Translations under genes and position numbers: made by a program
The notes under the pieces: generated by a model
What the model was told of the DNA's origin: nothing
The model's input: only the letters and a program-made list of their open reading frames with translations
Databases searched by the model: none
Origin: CAYGVT01 sp964353355
GTDB lineage: Archaea > Thermoplasmatota > DTKX01 > GCA-020343715
Length of the DNA stretch: 33,107 nucleotides
NCBI GenBank assembly: GCA_964353355.1
Contig: CAYGVT010000138.1
Coordinates: 1 to 33,107, forward strand
Reading direction: 5' to 3'
Shown here: piece by piece, positions 1 to 9,701 of the stretch
Layout: every line of letters starts with the position of its first letter
Numbering within the stretch: the first letter of the stretch is position 1

Positions 1-1060
<1,060 letters not shown>

Positions 1061-1219
1061 GCAGCGGGACGCGGGGGCGCGGGCGGAGGACCGTCCCACC
1101 CGCCCCCCAAGGGCCCACACGGCCTGCCGTTCGACCCCACCCCCAGCCTGGACCATGGAGACGCGCGGTGCCCGAACCCGCAGTGCCGGGGTCCGGCCGG
1201 CCAAATCGCCATGGGAAGG

Positions 1220-1226
1220 TTAATAA
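1220..1226 (+). promoter_or_regulatory. Candidate TATA box for fhs
   Basis: TTAATAA is the only AT-rich stretch in the 223-base gap between acs and fhs. Initiation about 26 bases later (near 1249) would give a short leader carrying AGGTGG at 1271-1276, a Shine-Dalgarno-like site ahead of ATG 1284. No other gene or clear terminator is visible in this gap. Confidence 0.4.
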
Positions 1227-1283
1227 CGGCCCAGCCTTGTGCTCGTCCTGGCGAGGGCGCGGCCCATGCCAGGTGGACGGGCG

Positions 1284-2960
1284 ATGGCCATGAGGAGGGA
1301 CATGGAGATAGCGTCTCAGGCGCACCTGAGGCCCATCGCGGACGTGGCCAGGCAGCTCGGCATCGGGGAGGGAGAGCTGGAGCTCCACGGCCCGCACATG
1401 GCCAAGGTCTCGCTGGGGGTCCTCGACCGCCTCTCGGACAAGCCTGACGGGAGGCTCATCCTGGTCACCGCCATGACGCCCACGCCCGCGGGCGAGGGCA
1501 AGACCACGGTCTCCATCGGCCTGGGCGAGGCCATGTACACGATGGGCCTGCGCGTGGTCAACACGCTGCGCGAGCCCTCGCTCGGACCGGTCTTCGGCGT
1601 CAAGGGCGGCGCGGCGGGGGGCGGTTACGCCCAGGTCCTGCCGATGGAGGACATCAACCTCCACTTCACGGGCGACATCCACGCCGTCACGGCCGCCAAC
1701 AACCTGCTCGCGGCGATGGTGGACAACCACCTGCAGAGGGGCAACGTGCTGGGCATCGACCCCAAGCGAGTGACGTGGAGGCGCGCGCTGGACGTGAACG
1801 ACCGCGCGCTGCGCAGCGTCGTGGTCGGCCTCGGCGACGCCGCCGACGGGGTTGCCCGCCCGGAGGGCTTCATCATCACTGCCGCCTCCGAGGTCATGGC
1901 GGTGCTGTGCCTCGCGTCCGACCTCCAGGACCTGAGGCGCCGGCTCGGGGACATCGTCGTGGGCTACACTCACAAGCGCTCGCCGGTCCGCGCGCGAGAG
2001 CTCAAGGCCCACGGCGCGATGACCGTGCTGCTGAGGCACGCCCTCGAGCCCAACCTGTGCCAGACGGTGGAGGGCTCGCCCGCTCTCGTGCACGGAGGGC
2101 CCTTCGCCAACATCGCGCACGGCACGAACTCGGTCGTGGCCACTCGCATGGCGCTCAAGCTCGCGGACAATGTGGTCATCGAGGCGGGCTTCGGGGCCGA
2201 CCTGGGCGCGGAGAAGTTCGTGGACATCGTGTGCCGCGAGGCGGGCTTGCGCGTCGACGCCGCCGTCATCGTGGCCACCTGCCGCGCGCTCAAGCTGCAC
2301 GGGGGCGCGGCCAAGGACGACGTCGAGCGCCCCGACGTGGACGCCCTCCGGCGGGGCATCCCGAACCTGATGACGCACGTGGAGAACGTGCGCGCCCTCG
2401 GCATCGGCGCGGTCGTCGCCATCAACGTCTTCCCTAGCGACACGCCCGAGGAGCTCGGCGCGCTCGAGGAGGCGCTGCGTGACGCGCGCGTGCCCTGCGC
2501 CCGCGTGACGGTCTTCGCGCATGGCGGCGAGGGGGGCAAGGCGCTCGCCCGCGAGGTCCTCGCGGTGCTGGAGGCCCCGCGGCCCGAGATGCGGCCCGTG
2601 TACCCGCTGGACGCGCCCATCAAGGACAAGCTCCTCGCCATCGCCACCAAGGTCTACCGCGCGGACGGCGTCCTTTACGACAAGCGGGCCGAGTCCGACA
2701 TCAAGCTGCTCGAGCGCAACGGCTTCGGGGGCCTGCCCGTTTGCGTGGCCAAGACCCAGGGCTCGCTGAGCGACGACCCCCGGCTCAGGGGCGTGCCGAA
2801 GGGCTGGTCCCTCCGGGTCAACGAGGTCCGCGTGAGCGCGGGCGCGGGCTTCATCGTGGTCGTGTGCGGCGACGTCGTGACCTTGCCGGGGCTGCCGTCG
2901 GAGCCCGCGGCCGAGGGCATCGACATCGACCAGGACGGCAACACCGTGGGCCTGTACTGA
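1284..2960 (+). CDS. fhs: Formate--tetrahydrofolate ligase
   Basis: Makes 10-formyl-tetrahydrofolate from formate, ATP and tetrahydrofolate. The protein is 558 residues, the usual family length. It carries the P-loop-like TPTPAGEGKTT at about residues 65-75, the family signatures GVKGGAAGGGYAQVLPMED and FTGDIHAVTAANN, and EAGFGADLGAEKF. The start is uncertain: an in-frame GTG lies at 1239 and ATGs at 1266, 1284, 1290 and 1302. I chose 1284 because AGGTGG lies 7 bases before it and because family members begin shortly before the DxEIA motif. Start 1302 also has AGGAGG in front but with only 3 bases of spacing. folD follows 76 bases downstream, so the two consecutive steps of C1-folate chemistry are neighbours. 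Confidence 0.96.
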   Translation: MAMRRDMEIASQAHLRPIADVARQLGIGEGELELHGPHMAKVSLGVLDRLSDKPDGRLILVTAMTPTPAGEGKTTVSIGLGEAMYTMGLRVVNTLREPSLGPVFGVKGGAAGGGYAQVLPMEDINLHFTGDIHAVTAANNLLAAMVDNHLQRGNVLGIDPKRVTWRRALDVNDRALRSVVVGLGDAADGVARPEGFIITAASEVMAVLCLASDLQDLRRRLGDIVVGYTHKRSPVRARELKAHGAMTVLLRHALEPNLCQTVEGSPALVHGGPFANIAHGTNSVVATRMALKLADNVVIEAGFGADLGAEKFVDIVCREAGLRVDAAVIVATCRALKLHGGAAKDDVERPDVDALRRGIPNLMTHVENVRALGIGAVVAINVFPSDTPEELGALEEALRDARVPCARVTVFAHGGEGGKALAREVLAVLEAPRPEMRPVYPLDAPIKDKLLAIATKVYRADGVLYDKRAESDIKLLERNGFGGLPVCVAKTQGSLSDDPRLRGVPKGWSLRVNEVRVSAGAGFIVVVCGDVVTLPGLPSEPAAEGIDIDQDGNTVGLY

Positions 2961-3036
2961 GCCTCCGCAAGGGCCTTATGCGCGCAAGGCGTAATACCCC
3001 GGCGGTCGGACGGAGCAGGGACCGCGGGGAACGACG

Positions 3037-3927
3037 ATGACGGCGAGGATCATCTCTGGCAAGGTCGTCAGCGCGCAGATCTACGTGGAGCTCGGCGGGC
3101 GCATCACCGCCTTCAGGGAGCGCCATGGCATCGTCCCGCACCTCACTGTCGTCCTCGTGGGGGACGACCCCTCGTCCCAGTCCTACGTGCGCATGAAGTC
3201 GGAGAGGTGCCAGGAGCTGGGCCTGGGCTCGACCGTGCTCAGGATGCCCGCGTCGACGTCGGAGAGCGAGCTCCTCGCGACCCTGGACGGGCTCAACCGC
3301 GACGAGGGCGTCCACGGCGTGCTGGTCCAACTGCCCCTTCCGGGTCACATCAGGGAGACGCACCTGCTGCAGGCGGTCGACCCGCGCAAGGACGTGGACG
3401 GCTTCCACCCCCTCAACGTGGGCCGCATGGTCATGGGCGACCCGGACGTGCTGTTGCCGTGCACCCCGCACGGCATCCAGCAGCTGCTGGTGCGGTCGGG
3501 CGTGAGGGTGGAGGGCTCGCACGTGGTCATCGTCGGAAGGTCCAACATCGTGGGCAAGCCCCTCGCGAACATCCTCATCCAGAAGCGCCCGGGGGCGAAC
3601 GCGACCGTCACCGTGTGCCACACGCGCACCACGGACCTCGGCACCATCACTCGCACCGCGGACATCCTGGTCGCGGCCGCGGGCAGCCCCCACGCGATCA
3701 CGGCCGACATGGTGGCGCCCGGCGCGGTCGTGGTCGACGTCGGCTCCAACCGCGTGGACGACCCCACCAGGGAGAGGGGCTACAGGTTCGTGGGGGACGT
3801 GGACTTCGACGCGGTGAAGGAGGTCGCGTCGGCCATCACGCCGGTGCCAGGCGGGGTGGGGCCGATGACGGTGTGCATGCTGATGTGGAACACCGTCGAG
3901 GCGGCGTGGAACCGGTTCGGCCGGTAG
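3037..3927 (+). CDS. folD: Bifunctional methylene-THF dehydrogenase / methenyl-THF cyclohydrolase
   Basis: Interconverts 5,10-methylene-, 5,10-methenyl- and 10-formyl-tetrahydrofolate, the step following fhs. The product is 296 residues. The catalytic residues fall at the same numbers as in E. coli FolD: Tyr50 and Lys54 in YVRMKSERC, Gln98 in VLVQLPLP and Asp121 in KDVDGFHPLN. The dinucleotide-binding GRSNIVGKPLANIL and the terminal TPVPGGVGPMTVCML are also intact. The start is ATG 3037; no strong Shine-Dalgarno site precedes it. CTTATG near 2975 and GTAATAC at 2991 are weak TATA candidates in the 76-base gap, so read-through from fhs is equally possible. Confidence 0.96.
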   Translation: MTARIISGKVVSAQIYVELGGRITAFRERHGIVPHLTVVLVGDDPSSQSYVRMKSERCQELGLGSTVLRMPASTSESELLATLDGLNRDEGVHGVLVQLPLPGHIRETHLLQAVDPRKDVDGFHPLNVGRMVMGDPDVLLPCTPHGIQQLLVRSGVRVEGSHVVIVGRSNIVGKPLANILIQKRPGANATVTVCHTRTTDLGTITRTADILVAAAGSPHAITADMVAPGAVVVDVGSNRVDDPTRERGYRFVGDVDFDAVKEVASAITPVPGGVGPMTVCMLMWNTVEAAWNRFGR

Positions 3928-3962
3928 GCCCTCCCCGCGCAGCTGGGTGGGTTTCGCAACCA

Positions 3963-3970
3963 TTATAAAT
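3963..3970 (+). promoter_or_regulatory. TATA box of the transporter gene
   Basis: TTATAAAT is a strong archaeal TATA element in an otherwise GC-rich gap. Initiation near 3993 would leave a leader of about 60 bases carrying the AAGGAGG ribosome site at 4039-4045. Confidence 0.6.
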
Positions 3971-4052
3971 GCGCAATACATCCGCCGGCCGACGGGCCCG
4001 CGGGGCCCGTATGGACGCTCCGGGGATAAGTGCGTCACAAGGAGGCAACACC

Positions 4053-4700
4053 ATGGTGGAAGAGACGCTCGGCATCGAGGAACGCCTCGCCAAGCTGGAG
4101 GAGAAGGTCGCGTCCCACAAGCACGCGGACGCGGGGGGGCCCATCGCGAACCCGGCGCCCCTCGGCCTGTTCGCCTTCGGATTGACGACGCTCATGCTCA
4201 ACTTGGTCAACGCGGAGCTCGTGGAGAAGAACACGACCTCCCTCGTGCTCGGCTACGGCATGTTCTACGGCGGCCTGTGCCAGCTGTTCGCGGGCCTGTG
4301 GGAGTTCAAGAAGAACAACACCTTCGGCGCGACCGCGTTCACCACGTACGGTGCGTTCTGGATGGGCCTGGCGTTCTGGCACCTCCTCGCGGACGCGGAC
4401 ATATGGAATCCGGCGTCCTCGTTCAAGGGCGGCTTCGCGGCCATCCTCGCCGTGTGGGGCATGTTCACGGGGCTCATGTTCGTGGGCACGCTCAAGATCA
4501 ACCGGGCGCTGCAGATGGTGTTCCTGACGCTCACCATCCTGTTCTTCCTGCTGGCCGCTGGTCAGTACAACCCGGACGTGCACCGCATCGCGGGCTACGA
4601 GGGCATCCTGTGCGCCTTCACCGCCATCTACGCGGGCTGGGCGCAGGTCATCAACGAGGTCTGGGGCAAGACCGTCCTGCCCCTCGGGCCGATGAAGTGA
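4053..4700 (+). CDS. GPR1/FUN34/YaaH (AceTr) family acetate-type transporter
   Basis: Membrane protein of 215 residues predicted to move acetate or a similar small carboxylate across the cytoplasmic membrane. Residues 1-25 look like a short Glu/Lys-rich coiled coil. The family motif NPAPLG is at residues 33-38, and about six hydrophobic segments follow, including LFAFGLTTLMLNLV, the segment after FKGGFAAILAVWGMFTGL, and VFLTLTILFFLLAAG. The start at 4053 is set by AAGGAGG seven bases upstream; the reading frame is open further upstream from 3969 but that part overlaps the TATA box. It has its own promoter, and together with acs upstream it suggests acetate exchange. Direction and exact substrate cannot be read from the sequence. 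Confidence 0.9.
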   Translation: MVEETLGIEERLAKLEEKVASHKHADAGGPIANPAPLGLFAFGLTTLMLNLVNAELVEKNTTSLVLGYGMFYGGLCQLFAGLWEFKKNNTFGATAFTTYGAFWMGLAFWHLLADADIWNPASSFKGGFAAILAVWGMFTGLMFVGTLKINRALQMVFLTLTILFFLLAAGQYNPDVHRIAGYEGILCAFTAIYAGWAQVINEVWGKTVLPLGPMK

Positions 4701-4721
4701 ACGCCCAATCGAGCGTGACAC

Positions 4722-4768
4722 GAGGAGGTGACCGCCCGGGGGCGCATGCCCCCGGGCGCTCGCTCCTC
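4722..4768. terminator. Strong GC hairpin between convergent genes
   Basis: CGCCCGGGGGC (4733-4743), a 4-base loop, and GCCCCCGGGCG (4748-4758) form a perfect 11-bp stem. It is flanked by GAGGAG (4722-4727) and CTCCTC (4763-4768), which can extend it. It lies between the 3' ends of the transporter gene (+) and cdc48 (-), where a bidirectional transcription end is expected. No T-run follows, so the terminator role is inferred from position. Confidence 0.45.
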
Positions 4769-4848
4769 CCTTCCAGGGCATCGCGCGCACCGCCACATCG
4801 GCATCGTCACCGATGCACATCCCACGCTGACGGGAGCGCCCTCGCCGG

Positions 4849-7035
4849 TCAGGCGTAGGCGTACTCGTCCTTGAAGGCCTTGTACCTGCTGAGGTCGCCC
4901 GCCTTCTTGGGCTTGACCTTCGCGAGGGCCTGCTCGAGGTGGCGCATCTCGAGCTTGAACGCCTTGACGTCCTTCTCCTTGGGCTCGGCGCCCTTGCCCC
5001 TCTTGATGAACTCGCGGATGGCGAGCATCACGCCCTCGCTCACGACGTTGGCGATGTCGGCCCCGGAGTAGTCGACGGTGCTCGAGGCCAGCTTGTCGAC
5101 GTCGACGTCCTGGGCGGTGGGCTTGTCGCGCAGGTGGATCTTGAAGATGGCCTTCCGGGCGGCCTCCTCCGGGGCCGGGATGAGGATGTGGCGCGAGAAC
5201 CGGCCCGGGCGCAGGAGCGCGGGGTCGACGAGGTCGGGCCTGTTGGTGGCCGCTATGACGGTGACGTTGTGGAGCTCCTCCAGCCCGTCCATCTCCGTGA
5301 GGATTTGCGATATCACGCGCTCGGTCACCTTCGCGTCGGAGCCCGTCCCCCGGTTGGGGGCGATGGAGTCGAGCTCGTCGAAGAACACGATGCAGGGCGC
5401 CGCCTGCCGCGCCTTGCGGAAGGTCTCGCGGACCGCGCGCTCGGACTCCCCGACCCACTTTGAGAGGAACTCGGGGCCCTTGACCGAGATGAAGTTGGCC
5501 TGCGCCTCGTGCGCGACCGCCTTGGCCAGGAGGGTCTTGCCGGTGCCTGGCGGGCCGTACAACAGGATGCCCTTGGGGGGGGTCGCGTCCATGTGCTTGT
5601 ACAGCCCAGGGAACTTGAGCGGCCACTCCACGACCTCCACGAGCTGCTGCTTGGCCTCGTCGAGGCCGCCGATGTCCTGCCAGGACACGTTCGGCGTCTC
5701 CAGCATGACCTCGCGCATCACGGAGGGCACCATCTCGCGGAAGGCCTGCTCGAAGTCGTCGGCCTCGATGCGGATGGAGTTGAGGAGCTCCGCGGGCACG
5801 AAGTCCTGGTCCAGGTCGATCTGGGGCAGCAGCTTGCGCAGCGCGTTCATGGCCGCCTCCTTGCACAGCGCCGCCAGGTCCGCGCCCACGTAGCCGTGCG
5901 TGAGGTCGGCGATGCGGTCGAGGTCTATCTCCTTGGCCAGGGGCATGCCGCGCGTGTGTATCTGCAGCACCGCGCGCCGCGCGTTGCGGTCGGGGATGCC
6001 GATCTCGATCTCGCGGTCGAACCGGCCGGGCCTGCGCAGCGCCGGGTCGAGCGCGTTCGCGCGGTTGGTGGCACCGATGACCACGACCTTGCCGCGCGAC
6101 TCCAGGCCGTCCATGGTGGCCAGGAGCTGCGCGACCACGCGGCGCTCCAGCTCGCCCTGGACCTCGTCGCGCTTGGGCGATATGGAGTCGATCTCGTCGA
6201 TGAAGATGATGGAGGGCGCGTTCTCCTCGGCCTCCTTGAATATCTCGCGCAGCCGCTCCTCGGACTCGCCGTAGAACTTGGACATTATCTCGGGGCCAGA
6301 GAGGGAGATGAAGTGCGCGAACGTCTCGGATGCCACCGCCTTGGCCAGCAGCGTCTTTCCGGTGCCCGGGGGCCCGTGCAGCAGCACGCCCTTGGGCGCC
6401 TCGATCCCGAGCTTGTCGAAGATCTCCGGGTGCCGCAGCGGGAGCTCAATCATCTCCCGCACGCGCGATATCTCGACGTCCAGCCCGCCGATGTCCTCGT
6501 AGGACACATGCGGGACCTTCGCGGGCTTCTCGACCGCGGGCTTCTCGGAGATGGATATCTCGGTCGACTGGGTGATGAACACGGCCGTCTTGGCGGGCTG
6601 CAGGGCGGTGACGACGAGGTCGAACACCCGGCCCATGATGTTGATGGGGAGCGTGTCGCCCCTGGTGACGACGCGGCCGTCAAGCCTCTGGCGGAGGTAC
6701 TGCTCGCCGCCCATGATGCGCAGGGGCTCGGTGGGCGCGAAGCTCACCTTGGCCGCGTTGACGGCCACGACCTTCTCGACGCCCACCTTCTCGTCGATGG
6801 CCACGCCTGCGTTGCGGCGCGTGGTGCCGTCGATGCGGATGACACCGCGGTTCTCGTCCTCGGCGACGCCGCGGTAGGCGACCGTGACGGTCTTGCGCTT
6901 GCCCTCCACGGTGACGACGTCGCCGTTCTGGAGCGAGAGTATGTCCATGATGGCCCCGTCGATGCGCGCGACGCCCTTGTCGACGTCCGACGGCTTGGCC
7001 TCGACCACGCGCAGGATCTTCTCGACCTTCTTCAT
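4849..7035 (-). CDS. VAT/Cdc48-type double AAA+ ATPase
   Basis: Cytosolic hexameric unfoldase that extracts and unfolds proteins, as known for Thermoplasma VAT and eukaryotic p97. The product is 728 residues. The N-terminal double-psi barrel region (about 1-180) is followed by two AAA+ domains, each with Walker A GPPGTGKT (about residues 223 and 496), Walker B (FIDEID and FFDELD), and arginine-finger/SRH regions (ATNRANALDPALRRPGRFD and ATNRPDLVDPALLRPGRF). The C-terminus ends EYAYA and lacks a recognisable HbYX proteasome-docking motif. The start is ATG 7035, with TGAGGAGA on the minus strand about 9 bases upstream. CGGTCGACCG, a perfect 10-base palindrome at 7085-7094, lies in the upstream region. 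Confidence 0.97.
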   Translation of the reverse strand: MKKVEKILRVVEAKPSDVDKGVARIDGAIMDILSLQNGDVVTVEGKRKTVTVAYRGVAEDENRGVIRIDGTTRRNAGVAIDEKVGVEKVVAVNAAKVSFAPTEPLRIMGGEQYLRQRLDGRVVTRGDTLPINIMGRVFDLVVTALQPAKTAVFITQSTEISISEKPAVEKPAKVPHVSYEDIGGLDVEISRVREMIELPLRHPEIFDKLGIEAPKGVLLHGPPGTGKTLLAKAVASETFAHFISLSGPEIMSKFYGESEERLREIFKEAEENAPSIIFIDEIDSISPKRDEVQGELERRVVAQLLATMDGLESRGKVVVIGATNRANALDPALRRPGRFDREIEIGIPDRNARRAVLQIHTRGMPLAKEIDLDRIADLTHGYVGADLAALCKEAAMNALRKLLPQIDLDQDFVPAELLNSIRIEADDFEQAFREMVPSVMREVMLETPNVSWQDIGGLDEAKQQLVEVVEWPLKFPGLYKHMDATPPKGILLYGPPGTGKTLLAKAVAHEAQANFISVKGPEFLSKWVGESERAVRETFRKARQAAPCIVFFDELDSIAPNRGTGSDAKVTERVISQILTEMDGLEELHNVTVIAATNRPDLVDPALLRPGRFSRHILIPAPEEAARKAIFKIHLRDKPTAQDVDVDKLASSTVDYSGADIANVVSEGVMLAIREFIKRGKGAEPKEKDVKAFKLEMRHLEQALAKVKPKKAGDLSRYKAFKDEYAYA

Positions 7036-7208
7036 CCGCGTTCTCTCCTCAGGAATCTATCGGGTTCGATGTAGAGTAACTTTACGGTCGACCGACAAAA
7101 AGGGGGGGATGGACCGCACGGTCGGGCGCCCCGGGCCGTGGTCGGAGGGCGAGGGGGGGTGGCGGGCCCAGGGTGCCTTCCGTGCGGTCAGTGTGAGATG
7201 TTGGGGCC

Positions 7209-7703
7209 TCAGTCCACCTTCACGGTGACCTTCTTGGGCTCCGTTGGCCTCTCCTTGGGGACCTTGACGTGGAGCACGCCGTCCCGCATGCTGGCCTCGA
7301 TGGCGTCCTCCCGGACGCCCTCGGGCAGCATGAAGCTGCGGCCGAAGGAGGAGGACCGGCGCTCGTGGCGCAGGTAGTTACTGCCCTCCTCCTTTCGCTC
7401 CTCGTCCATCTTGGACCTCACATGGAGCAGCCCATCGTGGACCTCGACCTCGATGCTATCCTTGGTGACGCCGGGCATGTCGGCCTCTATGAGCAGGTGG
7501 TCGCCCTCGTCGGTGATGTCGACGCGGGGCGCGTGCGACGCCATCATGGCCCTCGGGCCGACGGCCGGCATGAGCCATCTGTCGGACATGAAGTCCTCGA
7601 GGACGCGGTCGAACTCGTTCCAGGGGTCGAACCACCGGTCGCCCAGCATGGGACGGTCCTCGACCCTCGCAAGCTCAACTCTCCTTTCCTTCCTTCCGAG
7701 CAT
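7209..7703 (-). CDS. hsp20: Hsp20/alpha-crystallin family small heat-shock protein
   Basis: ATP-independent chaperone that holds unfolding proteins. The product is 164 residues. The N-terminal part is rich in Trp/Phe/Asp (DRWFDPWNEFDRVLEDF). The alpha-crystallin domain runs from about residue 60, with the consensus-like SMRDGVLHV near the end and a C-terminal VTV that may serve as the IxI tail. The start is ATG 7703, fixed by AAGGAGG 8 bases upstream; the open frame extends to 7742 but without support. A strong TATA box and dyads lie upstream, as expected for a regulated stress gene. The adjacent Cdc48 gene gives a protein quality-control context. Confidence 0.95.
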   Translation of the reverse strand: MLGRKERRVELARVEDRPMLGDRWFDPWNEFDRVLEDFMSDRWLMPAVGPRAMMASHAPRVDITDEGDHLLIEADMPGVTKDSIEVEVHDGLLHVRSKMDEERKEEGSNYLRHERRSSSFGRSFMLPEGVREDAIEASMRDGVLHVKVPKERPTEPKKVTVKVD

Positions 7704-7752
7704 GCGTGATGCCTCCTTGCCCTGGCCACTACTGCCGCCCACATTCGTGCGT

Positions 7753-7796
7753 GACTGGTAGTGAACTTTCGGTTGTATACTGTAATACCACCAGTC
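7753..7796 (-). promoter_or_regulatory. Candidate operator of hsp20 (two dyads)
   Basis: GACTGGT (7753-7759) and ACCAGTC (7790-7796) form a 7-base inverted repeat. Inside it GTAT-N6-ATAC (7775-7788) forms a second dyad. Both lie just downstream of the TATA box, over the expected initiation point near 7774, which is a classic place for a repressor site. The cognate regulator is not identifiable here. Confidence 0.4.
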
Positions 7797-7797
7797 G

Positions 7798-7805
7798 TAT
7801 ATAAG
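7798..7805 (-). promoter_or_regulatory. TATA box of hsp20
   Basis: On the minus strand this reads CTTATATA, a near-ideal archaeal TATA element. Initiation near 7774 leaves a leader of about 70 bases with the AAGGAGG site. Confidence 0.6.
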
Positions 7806-7912
7806 ATTTGCGCCATCGGATGGTAGGCGCGCTTGACTGGGGCGCTGGAGGGGGGTCCGGGAGGGTCCGGTCGGCCGGCCAGCTTCGCTGTGGGGTCGCC
7901 CTGGGCGGCCGT

Positions 7913-8833
7913 TCAGCCCAGGATGAGGTCGACCAGGATGGCCTTCTGGGCGTGGAGCCGGTTCTCGGCCTGGTCGTAGACCATGGACGCGGCCGAGTCG
8001 ACGACCTGGTCAGTGACCTCGAGGCCGCGGTGCGCGGGCAGGCAGTGCATGAACTTGGCCTTGGGCCCGGCCTTGGCCATGAGCGAGGAGTTGACCTGGT
8101 AGCTGGAGAAGATGCGCTTGCGGTTCTCCTCCTCCTCCTCCTGGCCCATCGATGTCCAGACGTCAGTGTAGACCACGTCCGCACGCTCGACGGCCCAGGC
8201 GGGGTCGCGCGCAGCCTCGACCTTGGCGCCCGTCCCCTTGACGAAGGCCATGGCCTTCTCGCGGATGCCGGCGTCGATCTCGTAGCCAGGCGGTGTGGCG
8301 ATTCGCAGGTGCGCGCCCACGAGCGCGCATCCTAGGGCGAGCGAGTTGGCCACGTTGTTGCCGTCCCCGACGTAGGCTATGCGCCTCCCCTTCAGCGCGC
8401 CGAAGTGTTCCTTGACCGTCATCAGGTCGGCCATGATCTGACAGGGGTGCTCCTTGTCGTCGAGCGCGTTTATGACGGGCACCGAGGAGGCGGCCGCGAG
8501 CTCGGCCACCATCCTGTGGTCGAAGGCGCGGTACATGATGGCGTCCACGTACCGGCTCAGCACGCGGCTTGTGTCGGCCACGGTCTCGCCGCGGCCCAGC
8601 TGCATGTCCTTGGGCGAGAGGAAGATGCCCTGGCCGCCCAGCTGGAAGATGCCCACCTCGAAGCTGAGGCGCGTCCGCGTCGAGGGCTTCTCGAATATCA
8701 TGCCGAGGGTGCGACCCTCGAGCGGCCGCTCGCGCCTGCCGGCCTTGTAGGCCCTCTTCATGGCTATGGCCCTGTCGATCACGAGCTCGAACCTGTCCGC
8801 GTAGTCGGCCACCGACAGCAGGTGCCTTGGCAT
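7913..8833 (-). CDS. argF: Ornithine carbamoyltransferase
   Basis: Forms citrulline from ornithine and carbamoyl phosphate in arginine synthesis. The product is 306 residues. The carbamoyl-phosphate motif STRTR is at residues 51-55, HPCQIMADLMT in the middle, the ornithine-site DVWTSMGQE and HCLPAHRG (about residue 260) near the end. These last two motifs distinguish it from aspartate carbamoyltransferase. The start is ATG 8833; the frame is open to 8965 but a TATA box at 8851-8858 places initiation almost on this ATG, so the transcript is probably leaderless. No other arginine genes lie next to it. Confidence 0.96.
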   Translation of the reverse strand: MPRHLLSVADYADRFELVIDRAIAMKRAYKAGRRERPLEGRTLGMIFEKPSTRTRLSFEVGIFQLGGQGIFLSPKDMQLGRGETVADTSRVLSRYVDAIMYRAFDHRMVAELAAASSVPVINALDDKEHPCQIMADLMTVKEHFGALKGRRIAYVGDGNNVANSLALGCALVGAHLRIATPPGYEIDAGIREKAMAFVKGTGAKVEAARDPAWAVERADVVYTDVWTSMGQEEEEENRKRIFSSYQVNSSLMAKAGPKAKFMHCLPAHRGLEVTDQVVDSAASMVYDQAENRLHAQKAILVDLILG

Positions 8834-8850
8834 ATGCCCACCGGCCGCCA

Positions 8851-8858
8851 GTATAAAG
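8851..8858 (-). promoter_or_regulatory. TATA box of argF
   Basis: GTATAAAG (minus strand CTTTATAC) centred about 22 bases ahead of ATG 8833. This spacing predicts a leaderless or nearly leaderless message. Confidence 0.55.
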
Positions 8859-9002
8859 TCGGCGGTTGAAAAGGGTTGCGCCCCCCAGCGACGTGTCCAG
8901 CGGGCGCCATGGGGGCCAGGGATGGGATGGTCTGCGAGAGGGGCCACTGGCCCGATGTCGGGCAAGCTGAGGGCCAGGGGAACCCCTAATATGGAAGGAA
9001 GG

Positions 9003-9012
9003 GAAAAAGGGG
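9003..9012 (-). terminator. Possible oligo-T terminator of the first winged-helix gene
   Basis: On the minus strand, about 15 bases past the stop codon of the regulator gene, a C-rich tract is followed by CCTTTTTCCC. A short oligo-T tract is a common archaeal termination signal, but there is no other support. Confidence 0.3.
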
Positions 9013-9026
9013 GTGGGGGCCGGGGC

Positions 9027-9374
9027 CTACTTGCGCATCCGCAGGCTCTCGGCCGTCTCCACGATATCTATCGGCTTCTGCCATGCCAGTTGCAGCCGCA
9101 TGCGCAGCTTCCCGTTCTCGAAGAAGATGTTTATCGAGCCGACCTGGGACTTGTAGGTGTTGTACCGCTTGCCCTCCCTGGTTAGCTCCCGGGACTCCGC
9201 CTTGAGGAACCCGGCCTTCTCCAGCTCGTTGATCTTGCGGTAGCACGATGCGAGCGGTATCCCGAACATGTAGGAGAGCTCGCGCGCGCTCCGCGCCTGG
9301 AACGTGGTCGCGGACAGTATCCGGATGTTGTACTCGTCCATCAGAATTTTCGGCAGGTTGAGGCTCTTCTCCAT
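9027..9374 (-). CDS. Winged-helix transcriptional regulator (paralogue 1)
   Basis: Small DNA-binding protein of 115 residues with an ArsR-like winged-helix domain. The segment RSARELSYMFGIPLASCYRKI is a helix-turn-helix, followed by NELEKAGFLK leading into the wing. The C-terminal 40 residues (INIFFENGKLRMRLQLAWQK) look like beta strands and carry no obvious metal-binding cysteines or histidines, so the effector is unknown. The start ATG 9374 has GGGGGGAT a few bases upstream. The neighbouring gene at 9702-10070 encodes a close paralogue that aligns over its whole length. The two may regulate each other or pair. No target gene can be named. Confidence 0.85.
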   Translation of the reverse strand: MEKSLNLPKILMDEYNIRILSATTFQARSARELSYMFGIPLASCYRKINELEKAGFLKAESRELTREGKRYNTYKSQVGSINIFFENGKLRMRLQLAWQKPIDIVETAESLRMRK

Positions 9375-9434
9375 ACTATCCCCCCCCATAGGGGTCGGCT
9401 CCGGTTAGGTAAAGTAAGTGATGCCGGGAAACCC

Positions 9435-9443
9435 TATATAAAT
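9435..9443 (-). promoter_or_regulatory. TATA box of winged-helix gene 1
   Basis: TATATAAAT on the plus strand (ATTTATATA on minus). Initiation near 9411 leaves a leader of about 37 bases before ATG 9374. Confidence 0.6.
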
Positions 9444-9701
9444 CCCCGCAGGTGATTTTCAATGGTGATAATCAACCGCCGCCGGGCGACCCCGGGATAC
9501 TGGTGGGCATTCTTCTCGGTTCTCGCTACCGAAAATCATGACCTGTTATCACCATTTTTCGGGTCATTACTCATGAATGGAGGGGTGCATTTCGAGGCCC
9601 GGGAGGGCTCGCGGGGATCCGCGCTTGTGCCTGCTGGCCGGCCGGTCACGTGGCCACTGGCCGGTCTGAAGGGTGGTGAGATGCAGCCCTGAAGAGGGCG
9701 C
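9444..9701. promoter_or_regulatory. Intergenic region with inverted repeats between the two regulator genes
   Basis: No convincing gene lies between 9375 and 9701. The stretch holds AATGGTGATAA (9461-9471) and its exact reverse complement TTATCACCATT (9546-9556). A second pair is GATTTTC (9454-9460) and GAAAATC (9531-9537). A local stem is CCGAAAA (9529-9535) with TTTTCGG (9556-9562). The region is clearly AT-richer than its surroundings and sits just upstream of the TATA box of gene 1, so it looks like an operator cluster. Binding by the neighbouring regulators is inference. Confidence 0.45.

Noticed and set aside
9462..9692. Possible 76-codon plus-strand gene between the two regulators
   Set aside because: No ribosome site, no TATA box at the right distance, no recognisable features, and it overlaps the inverted-repeat region better explained as regulatory DNA.
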